A program made the translations under genes and the position numbers. Of a stretch of DNA of 30,425 bases, positions 25,424 through 30,425 are shown in pieces. Below the pieces are notes generated by a model. That model was not told the DNA's origin. It was given only the letters and a program-made list of their open reading frames with translations, and did not search any database. Numbering within the stretch: position 1 is the stretch's first letter; each line of letters starts with the position of its first letter. The stretch comes from Flavobacteriales bacterium. Its GTDB lineage: Bacteria; Bacteroidota; Bacteroidia; Flavobacteriales; Flavobacteriaceae. The stretch is from positions 1-30,425 of the forward strand of contig PDQE01000032.1 of NCBI GenBank assembly GCA_002747735.1, read 5' to 3'.

Positions 25424-25988
25424 AACTTACTAATGTTTCTTGCGAGAGTGTTTCGTTTAAAATGTGCATCAGTTTCTTTCTGGCCCTGTGTAATTTTACT
25501 TTTACATAATTGTATTTTAATCCCATTATTGTTGCTATTTCTGCCAATGACTGATCTTCGTAATAGTGTAAAATTAATAAGAAATTATCTTCCGGAGATA
25601 ATTTCTCTAAGCAGGAATGTATTGCCTGCTTTTTATCTTTTTCTGCCAGTAGCATAAAGGCGTTTTCTGTTTCCATAAATCTATCGGGCTGGATTTCATC
25701 TATAGAAATATGATGTTGCTTCTTCTTCTTTGCGTAATCTAAACAACTGTTATAAGCTATTTTATAAAGCCATGTGGAGAATTTTGAATTGCCTTTAAAA
25801 GCAGATAAATTTTTATAGGCTTTTAAAAAAGTATCCATGGCTATTTCTTCTGCTTCAGTATTGTTTTTTACAATTTTTAAGGTAAGGCTATACACCATAT
25901 TTTTATAGCGATTTACCAATATGCGAAAAAGATGAATTTCGCCATTTAGTATTTTGTTAATACAGGTCTGGTCGGTGATATCCTTCAT
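25407..25988 (-). CDS. RNA polymerase ECF sigma factor (sigma-70 family)
   Basis: A 193-residue sigma factor with regions 2 and 4 only. Region 2 is at about 15-90 (F-R-I-L-V-N-R-Y-K-N-M-V-Y, A-E-E-I-A-M-D-T-F-L-K-A-Y, F-S-T-W-L-Y-K-I-A-Y-N), with the -10 recognition helix around F-K-G-N-S-K-F-S-T-W. Region 4 is at about 125-180 (L-S-P-E-D-N-F-L-L-I-L-H-Y-Y-E, helix-turn-helix L-A-E-I-A-T-I-M-G-L-K-Y-N-Y-V-K-V-K-L-H-R-A-R-K-K-L). There is no sigma 3 domain. It is divergent from the DUF6249 gene and shares with it a pair of mirror-image ECF-type promoters; see that entry. It overlaps the start of its small membrane partner gene. Confidence 0.95.
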   Translation of the reverse strand: MKDITDQTCINKILNGEIHLFRILVNRYKNMVYSLTLKIVKNNTEAEEIAMDTFLKAYKNLSAFKGNSKFSTWLYKIAYNSCLDYAKKKKQHHISIDEIQPDRFMETENAFMLLAEKDKKQAIHSCLEKLSPEDNFLLILHYYEDQSLAEIATIMGLKYNYVKVKLHRARKKLMHILNETLSQETLVSYGKKK

Positions 25989-25997
25989 ATATTTCTA

Positions 25998-26027
25998 TAA
26001 GACTATAATTAACTTATGTGGGTTACA
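25998..26027 (-). promoter_or_regulatory. ECF-type promoter of the sigma-factor operon
   Basis: On the minus strand TGTAACC (26027-26021), a 16-nt spacer and AGTCTTA (26004-25998) form a -35/-10 pair. The start codon is only about 10 nt beyond the -10 box, so the transcript would be nearly leaderless. Confidence 0.6.
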
Positions 26028-26084
26028 ATATTTTACTATTTTCTTTCAGCTATTTCTAATTAATCAAAATTTATTTGCAGATAT

Positions 26085-26114
26085 TGTAACCATCTTGCAA
26101 AAGTGGTCGTCTTA
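26085..26114 (+). promoter_or_regulatory. ECF-type promoter of the DUF6249 gene
   Basis: TGTAACC (26085-26091), a 16-nt spacer and CGTCTTA (26108-26114) form a -35/-10 pair of the ECF layout. It mirrors the promoter at 25998-26027. The ATG is 50 nt downstream. Confidence 0.65.
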
Positions 26115-26164
26115 ATAAATAACATTGAAAAGAATAACTAATTAAAACATCAAAATTTTATATT

Positions 26165-26506
26165 ATGGAAGTATTTGTAGTATTAATCGTATTTGGGGCT
26201 GTCTTTGGAATTGCCTATCTGTTTTTCTCTACCAGAAATAAGGAACGGTTGGCACTTATTGAAAAAGGAGCAGATGCCTCATTGTTTACAAAAGGTAAGC
26301 AGCATACTGCCCCGGTTTGGAAAGTGTTTATTTTAAATCTGGCATTATTGCTTATGGGTATTGGTGCAGGTATTGTTATTGGGGGAATTCTGACTACTTA
26401 TCTTAATCTTATAGAGGACATTGCTATGCCCGGTTCTATATTCTTAATGGCCGGCACGGGATTGTTAATCGGGTTTTTTCAAACTAAAAATCTGGACAAA
26501 GAATAA
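26165..26506 (+). CDS. DUF6249-like small membrane protein
   Basis: A 113-residue protein with three hydrophobic stretches (about 2-20, 52-73 and 87-105). The short loop after the first helix reads R-N-K-E-R-L-A-L-I-E-K-G-A, the hallmark of the DUF6249 family. Function is unknown. In flavobacteria such genes are often next to an ECF sigma gene and a small membrane protein, as here. The promoter at 26085-26114 suggests control by the neighbouring sigma factor. A strong terminator follows. Confidence 0.82.
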   Translation: MEVFVVLIVFGAVFGIAYLFFSTRNKERLALIEKGADASLFTKGKQHTAPVWKVFILNLALLLMGIGAGIVIGGILTTYLNLIEDIAMPGSIFLMAGTGLLIGFFQTKNLDKE

Positions 26507-26535
26507 TCAAAACGGTTTATTGAAATTTATCCAAT

Positions 26536-26570
26536 AAAAAATCCGTTTGAATGTTCAAACGGATTTTTTT
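26536..26570 (+). terminator. Strong terminator after the DUF6249 gene
   Basis: A perfect 15-bp stem (26536-26550 with 26555-26569; core ATCCGTTTGA and TCAAACGGAT) around a 4-nt loop ATGT ends in a T run. It is symmetrical enough to act on both strands. Confidence 0.9.
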
Positions 26571-26571
26571 A

Positions 26572-26607
26572 ATACCAAATGGGCTAATTTGTCAGCCTTT
26601 TTGGTAT
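26572..26607. repeat. ATACCAA palindromic element, copy D (variant core)
   Basis: ATACCAAATGGGCT (26572-26585) pairs with AGCCTTTTTGGTAT (26594-26607), apart from one mismatch and one G-T pair, around an 8-nt loop. The ends match the A-C family but the inner arm is different. It lies between convergent genes just after a terminator. Confidence 0.6.
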
Positions 26608-26629
26608 AAGTTGGTTTTATGGTTGATTG

Positions 26630-27328
26630 TTAATTTATTGCAAAATCAAAATAGGTGTCCGGATAAGGTTCTTTAGCTAGGGTAAAATGCCACCATTCGT
26701 TTTCATAAGGTTTAAAACCGTATTTTACCATTTTGCGTTGCAATAATAGCCGAATAGCACGTTGGTTTTTAGTAATTTTTGTATAGCTAACATTAGATTT
26801 TTCATCAAAAAGGTCATAGGAACTGCCTAGGTCTAAAATGTGTCCGGTTTTTAAAGATACAATAGTAAGGTCAACGGTACTACCGCGGCTGTGAGCACTT
26901 TTTTCGGTAATATAGCCATCTTCAAATAAACTACTCTTATCTACATTGGGATAAAATCTGTCTTTCATTTTAGTGTCTGTAGTATCCTGAGCCCACCTGA
27001 TAAAATGATTTACTGCTCGTTGTGGCCGGTAGGCATCAAAAACCAAAAGACCAAATCCTAATTTTTCAAAATCGGCTTGGACTTTTTTCAATGCCTTTGC
27101 GGCTTCTTTAGTCATGATACATTTTGGTCTTTCATAACCGTCTATAGGTTCGCCTACAAAGTTATTACTGCCATAATATCTGAGGTCAGTACGTAGATTG
27201 GGGATGTATTCCTTAGCATCTACAAAACCTTCGGGAATGCCCGTAGTGCTATTCTGAGCTGTTAATACGGTGCTTAATGCTAAAAATAGAACCGCTAATA
27301 TATGGGTTGCACCACTTTTAATTTTCAT
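26630..27328 (-). CDS. D-alanyl-D-alanine dipeptidase (VanX/DdpX-like, M15D)
   Basis: A 232-residue zinc dipeptidase; the M15D family hydrolyses D-Ala-D-Ala. A signal peptide is visible (about 1-24, ends L-T-A-Q), so it acts in the periplasm or outer membrane. Conserved residues line up with VanX: Arg101 in D-A-Y-R-P, zinc ligands His146 and Asp153 in S-A-H-S-R-G-S-T-V-D, and the catalytic Glu211 and zinc-ligand His214 in E-W-W-H. Because it is exported and stands alone without vanHA genes, a role in peptidoglycan turnover or dipeptide scavenging is more likely than vancomycin resistance. It is convergent with the DUF6249 gene and divergent from the kinase-like gene. Confidence 0.93.
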   Translation of the reverse strand: MKIKSGATHILAVLFLALSTVLTAQNSTTGIPEGFVDAKEYIPNLRTDLRYYGSNNFVGEPIDGYERPKCIMTKEAAKALKKVQADFEKLGFGLLVFDAYRPQRAVNHFIRWAQDTTDTKMKDRFYPNVDKSSLFEDGYITEKSAHSRGSTVDLTIVSLKTGHILDLGSSYDLFDEKSNVSYTKITKNQRAIRLLLQRKMVKYGFKPYENEWWHFTLAKEPYPDTYFDFAIN

Positions 27329-27404
27329 ATATGTTTTAGGTATTGGTTATCTGTTTAACGCCAAAATTAGAAATATATTTTCTGTTATAGTATGGTTATG
27401 AATT

Positions 27405-27439
27405 TTTTGTGTTAAAATTTATATTTAGTTGTATCTTTA
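27405..27439 (+). promoter_or_regulatory. Flavobacterial promoter for the kinase-like gene
   Basis: A T run ending TTTG at 27409, then 22 nt, then TATCTTTA at 27432-27439 resemble TTG-N(17-23)-TAnnTTTG with one mismatch. It supports translation from the ATG at 27447, very near the expected transcription start, rather than from the upstream TTG. Confidence 0.55.
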
Positions 27440-27446
27440 TCACACT

Positions 27447-28532
27447 ATGAAACCAGTCAATCAAAAATTAATTTCTAAGAAAAAACCGGCCTATCCTATT
27501 ACGCCTATGCTGTCCGATTATTTGAGAGAGCAAGGCCGGGCGATTAAAATTCCAATTTTCTATGACGATTTGTTGCGTTTTCAGGGAGCAGTGGAAATTT
27601 ATGACGATATGGGCAATGATACCTTGTGGATTAGTACTTATTATAATGAAAATGAGCGAATTGAAATAGATAGGAGCCTTAAAAAAATATATACTATTCT
27701 CCATGCAGACGGTACAGACGCCATGCTACCCTATTTAAACATAGACAATATTGATTTTTGTACATTTGGTAATTCTAAGCCTTTTAGGATAAAAGTGCGG
27801 AATATTCTCAATGACAATTATTTGTTTTTTTATGTTAAAAAAGCCGATGCTTCTCGCATTTATGGTTTGGAATTAGAACATATTCTTTCACCTAATCATA
27901 TTAATTTTTTAGTCTATAAAGATACGCTTATTGAGGAGCATATCTCCGGAATTCCGGGTGATATTTTTATAGAAACTATGCTGGATGGTTGTTCAGACCA
28001 AGATAAAAGTGCTATTGCCAAAGAGTTTGTAAAATTTAACGAACGGTGTTTCGTGCGGCTATTGGGCGATATGCGTTCCTATAATTATGTGATGGTGCTT
28101 ACCCATGATTTTGATCGCATTCAGTACCGTATTCGTTCTATTGATTTTGACCAGCAATGTTATGAAGGCAACCCAAAAGTCTATAAGCCACAGTTTTTAA
28201 AAGAAAATAACAAACTGGTAGCCATGACCGGGCAATTGCTGCAAAAAGAGTCTATAGACCAATACGAATTAGAAGAACGGTCATTGTTGGCAAAAAGAGC
28301 GGTAAGTGATGAAGATAGGTTAGAAGAACTATTGGCTTGCATGAAAAACGATACCATATCTACTCCGGAAAAAATTGCGGAACTCAAAAGAGGTTTGGTG
28401 CAACTCACCGGCGATGTAAACTTTAAAAAATCTAACAACATGGGGAATATCTTAGAGAGTGCTCTGGATTTTGTGGTAAGGAATTACAAAAATTTAAATC
28501 CTTATTACATTAGGAGAAATAGAAAAATATAA
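27447..28532 (+). CDS. conserved protein with kinase/phosphotransferase-like motifs
   Basis: A 361-residue soluble protein from the ATG at 27447; the TTG at 27429 lies upstream of the expected transcription start. I do not recognise a named family. The middle part reads like a divergent kinase fold: F-Y-V-K-K-A-D (128-134) as a beta-3 lysine strand, L-E-L-E-H-I-L (141-147) as an alpha-C-like helix, G-D-x-x-x-x-N (G207, D208, N213) as a catalytic loop, and R-S-I-D-F-D-Q-Q (230-237) as a metal-binding DFD motif. This is the order seen in aminoglycoside-phosphotransferase and HipA-like kinases. The C-terminal 100 residues are helical. Divergent from the VanX-like gene. The kinase assignment is inference; a non-catalytic kinase-like protein is possible. 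Confidence 0.65.
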   Translation: MKPVNQKLISKKKPAYPITPMLSDYLREQGRAIKIPIFYDDLLRFQGAVEIYDDMGNDTLWISTYYNENERIEIDRSLKKIYTILHADGTDAMLPYLNIDNIDFCTFGNSKPFRIKVRNILNDNYLFFYVKKADASRIYGLELEHILSPNHINFLVYKDTLIEEHISGIPGDIFIETMLDGCSDQDKSAIAKEFVKFNERCFVRLLGDMRSYNYVMVLTHDFDRIQYRIRSIDFDQQCYEGNPKVYKPQFLKENNKLVAMTGQLLQKESIDQYELEERSLLAKRAVSDEDRLEELLACMKNDTISTPEKIAELKRGLVQLTGDVNFKKSNNMGNILESALDFVVRNYKNLNPYYIRRNRKI

Positions 28533-28551
28533 AACTGCTTATCGGATAATT

Positions 28552-28592
28552 ATACCAATTATATGTAACATTACATATTAGACTTGGTATTA
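28552..28592. repeat. Dispersed TTGGTAT palindromic element, copy C
   Basis: ATACCAATTATATGTAA (28552-28568) and TTACATATTAGACTTGGTAT (28571-28590) form an imperfect palindrome with a 2-nt loop and a 3-nt bulge. It lies between convergent genes and is the most complete copy in the window. Confidence 0.7.
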
Positions 28593-28640
28593 GCAATAGA
28601 GCCTCTTATATTGCCGATTTATCAACTGCTAAAAGAATGT

Positions 28641-29423
28641 TTAGCCGTAAATATCATTAAGAATTTTGGCCAGCCGAATTCCAGCCTTTTGCAATTGGGT
28701 TCGGACGGTATCAAAGTAGAGGTAATTGTATTTGTACCGTAAATTCTGGCCTACTTCTACAGAGTTATAGACTTCTATAGTGAGTTTGTGAATCTCATTT
28801 ACCCAGTCTACCACACTGCCTTTTTTAATGGCTTCTATTTGTTTTTTACTCAGGTCTTCGGCATTTTCTGCCAATTCCAAATAGCTCATGCCAAATTTGT
28901 CAATCATGTCTTCATCCCATACGCGATGCAGGTTGGTGCCTTTGCCAAACCATTGTACTTGAATGGTGTTTCCACCTTTGTCAGATTTTCTACCTATATG
29001 CAAGGGTTGGTGTAGGTCGCCTATTAGATGTACCAGTAGTTTTAAATAAAACTGTTGATCTTCACGGCTACTTTTTTTGTCTTTTAGTACCGCTATACAT
29101 TTGTTTATTCCGGTAACCAAATCACCATCCGGATTTTTTTCTGATTCCTCGTAGGTTTGGTCAAATGGCATGTTTATGTAATGCCAGGTATAAAATTTGT
29201 CATATTTGCGATCTGATTTTATGTCATCACCGTAAGTGGATATAAAAGCTAAACTTTTTCCGTCCAATAACTTGTCTATTTTTTTTAGGACTTTTCTGCT
29301 AAGGTGTTCCTCGGCTATTTTTCCCATGGCTCTATGTCCGGTAGGCCCCCAAAAAGGCAGTGAAGCGTAGCTGTTAGCAGTAATTAAAAACGTGAATAAA
29401 ACAGAAAAAAGAATGGACTTCAT
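28641..29423 (-). CDS. S1/P1-family zinc nuclease, secreted
   Basis: A single-strand-specific nuclease or 3'-nucleotidase with three zinc ions; 260 residues with a signal peptide (about 1-20, ends N-S-Y-A). All nine zinc-ligand positions of P1 nuclease seem present: W25 and H30 (W-G-P-T-G-H), D66 (Y-G-D-D), H81 (W-H-Y-I-N-M-P), H132, D136 and H142 (H-L-I-G-D-L-H-Q-P-L-H), and H166 and D170 (N-L-H-R-V-W-D). The spacings 4, 6 and 4 match P1. The likely role is extracellular or periplasmic nucleic-acid breakdown for phosphate and nucleosides. The exact cleavage site that would make W25 the N-terminus is unclear. Confidence 0.94.
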   Translation of the reverse strand: MKSILFSVLFTFLITANSYASLPFWGPTGHRAMGKIAEEHLSRKVLKKIDKLLDGKSLAFISTYGDDIKSDRKYDKFYTWHYINMPFDQTYEESEKNPDGDLVTGINKCIAVLKDKKSSREDQQFYLKLLVHLIGDLHQPLHIGRKSDKGGNTIQVQWFGKGTNLHRVWDEDMIDKFGMSYLELAENAEDLSKKQIEAIKKGSVVDWVNEIHKLTIEVYNSVEVGQNLRYKYNYLYFDTVRTQLQKAGIRLAKILNDIYG

Positions 29424-29465
29424 GATAAAATTTTTTACAAAAATAGTGAATTAGAATGATAAAAC

Positions 29466-29498
29466 TTTTGAAAATTAAAATATTATTTGATATATTTG
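29466..29498 (+). promoter_or_regulatory. Flavobacterial promoter for the last plus-strand genes
   Basis: TTTTG at 29466-29470, 20 nt, then TATATTTG at 29491-29498: a full match to TTG-N(17-23)-TAnnTTTG. It faces the small ORF at 29551 and the hydrolase at 29743. Confidence 0.7.
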
Positions 29499-29550
29499 TG
29501 ATATTATAATAATATTAAAATAAAAGAAGAAAAAATTATTCGGGTTCCCA

Positions 29551-29709
29551 ATGGAAAATGTTTTGATAACTGTGGCCGGAATTGCCATGTTGATAACCAT
29601 GGCCGCTTTTATTGCGGAAGTAATATTTGTTCTTTCTGTTAAGTTTTCTATAACAATAAATGAAGATGGTACGATATATTGGTCTTGGCCTGTACATAGG
29701 TCATTATGA
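29551..29709 (+). CDS. possible small membrane protein (52 residues)
   Basis: An ATG-to-TGA frame starting 52 nt after a good promoter box. Residues 4-33 are hydrophobic (V-L-I-T-V-A-G-I-A-M-L-I ... E-V-I-F-V-L-S-V), fitting one membrane helix. The C-terminus is short and polar (I-N-E-D-G-T-I-Y-W-S-W). An in-frame stop lies 30 nt upstream, so the ATG is the only start. It could be a real small protein, co-transcribed with the hydrolase 33 nt downstream. I recognise no family. Confidence 0.45.
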   Translation: MENVLITVAGIAMLITMAAFIAEVIFVLSVKFSITINEDGTIYWSWPVHRSL

Positions 29710-29742
29710 ATAATTCGGCTTATAATATGTGCTAAATACAAC

Positions 29743-30425
29743 ATGAAAATTAGAACCTTAATCATACTGTTATTTGTTAATTGTCAATTGTTTTCTCAGG
29801 TTAAATCAGAAGAAATTTGCATAGAAAATGACAGTGTAAAACTTCCGGGAACCTTAACCTATACTAATACTAATGCTCCGCTCATTATATGGGTGCACGG
29901 TTCGGGAAATGTAGATAGAAACGGTAACCAGGCCGGTCTTAATGTAAGAGCCAATTACATAAAACAGTTTAGAGATAGTATTAATAAAAAGGGTATTGCT
30001 TTTTTTAGTTATGACAAACGGACATCTAACGCAGAGAATTTTCCTTATTTAAAAGATATCGTTTTAGAGGATTTTGTTGAAGATGCCAAGAAAGTAATTG
30101 CTCATTTTAGGAAAGATAAACGTTTTTCGCAATTAGTTTTATTAGGCCACAGCCAAGGAAGCTTAGTTGCCATGCTGGTTGCTGATGATGTAGATAAATT
30201 TATCTCCTTAGCCGGCCCGGCAAGAAGCATAGATGAAGTGGTAATTGAACAAACCAGAAAAAAATCGCCATTTGCATTAGACACAGTAGAAGCATATTTT
30301 ACCGAGTTGAAAACCACGGGTACTTTAAAATATGTAAACCCAATGCTAATAAGCCTGTTTAAAAGAGACAATTTGCCTTTTTTAATTTCTTGGATGCGAT
30401 ATAAGCCGATAGAAGAAATAAAAAA
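29743..30425 (+). CDS. secreted alpha/beta hydrolase (esterase-like), 3' end outside the window
   Basis: An open frame of 227 codons that runs off the window. The signal peptide is about 1-18 (M-K-I-R-T-L-I-I-L-L-F-V ... Q-L-F-S-Q). The oxyanion motif H-G-S-G-N-V-D-R-N-G at 52-61 and the nucleophile elbow G-H-S-Q-G at 135-139 (Ser137) mark an alpha/beta hydrolase of the family of secreted flavobacterial esterases or peptidases. The Y-D-K-R-T-S strand around residue 92 also fits. The acid and histidine of the triad should lie beyond the end. Substrate unknown. Confidence 0.85.
   Translation, partial: MKIRTLIILLFVNCQLFSQVKSEEICIENDSVKLPGTLTYTNTNAPLIIWVHGSGNVDRNGNQAGLNVRANYIKQFRDSINKKGIAFFSYDKRTSNAENFPYLKDIVLEDFVEDAKKVIAHFRKDKRFSQLVLLGHSQGSLVAMLVADDVDKFISLAGPARSIDEVVIEQTRKKSPFALDTVEAYFTELKTTGTLKYVNPMLISLFKRDNLPFLISWMRYKPIEEIK

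Noticed and set aside
26630..27328. Vancomycin-resistance locus
   Set aside because: The VanX-like enzyme carries a signal peptide and there are no vanH, vanA, vanR or vanS genes; Gram-negative Bacteroidota use such enzymes in cell-wall turnover or scavenging.
29475..29765. 96-codon minus-strand frame before the last hydrolase
   Set aside because: It lies over a plus-strand promoter and the candidate small gene; its sequence is low-complexity I/N/F and resembles no family.

Overview
The window looks like chromosomal DNA from a member of the Flavobacteriaceae (Bacteroidota). The evidence is AT-rich sequence, promoters of the TAnnTTTG type, almost no Shine-Dalgarno sequences, and flavobacterial forms of MtaB, MnmA, PurB, HtpG, TonB-dependent receptors, FAS1 lipoproteins and DUF983/DUF6249 proteins. 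I see no tRNA, rRNA, CRISPR array, insertion sequence or prophage. It reads as core and shell genome rather than an island.

Layout. 1-6.2 kb: a GNAT acetyltransferase on the minus strand, divergent from a plus-strand run mtaB (broken) - alpha/beta hydrolase - rfbC - lytic transglycosylase, which meets an mnmA - nitronate monooxygenase operon tail to tail with no gap. 6.5-8.4 kb: a two-domain FAS1 lipoprotein gene (broken in both domains) convergent with a MORN-variant protein. 8.7-14.8 kb: a HEAT-like helical protein, purB, a lipoprotein, a TerC-family membrane protein, a small His/Cys membrane protein and a His-rich TonB-dependent receptor; the last two look like a metal (probably zinc) uptake pair. 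15-17.4 kb: an ABC-F ATPase divergent from a DUF983 zinc-ribbon membrane protein. 17.4-22.6 kb: a DEAD-box helicase with a long structured leader, a secreted flavobacterial protein and htpG. 22.8-26.5 kb: a FUSC-family membrane protein, then an ECF sigma factor with a small membrane partner, divergent from a DUF6249 protein. 26.6-30.4 kb: a VanX-like D,D-dipeptidase, a conserved unknown protein with kinase-like motifs, an S1/P1 zinc nuclease, a candidate small membrane protein, and an alpha/beta hydrolase that runs off the end.

Main second-look items. (1) The intergenic region between the ECF sigma gene and the DUF6249 gene holds two mirror-image promoters of the form TGTAACC-N16-(C/A)GTCTTA, so the sigma factor probably drives both itself and its neighbour. 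(2) All four convergent gene junctions that have any intergenic space carry a palindromic element with TTGGTAT/ATACCAA ends, and three of the four share a near-identical 21-nt half. (3) Three frame-breaking internal deletions lie within 6 kb: one in mtaB and two at equivalent positions in the two FAS1 domains. They are either real decay or an assembly fault. (4) An unannotated protein at 27.4 kb has a GDxxxxN...IDFD pattern like a kinase or phosphotransferase. (5) Structured leaders precede purB and the DEAD-box helicase gene, and a 130-nt inverted repeat is capped by a C(TACG)G tetraloop. All functional statements come from reading motifs; no database search was run.
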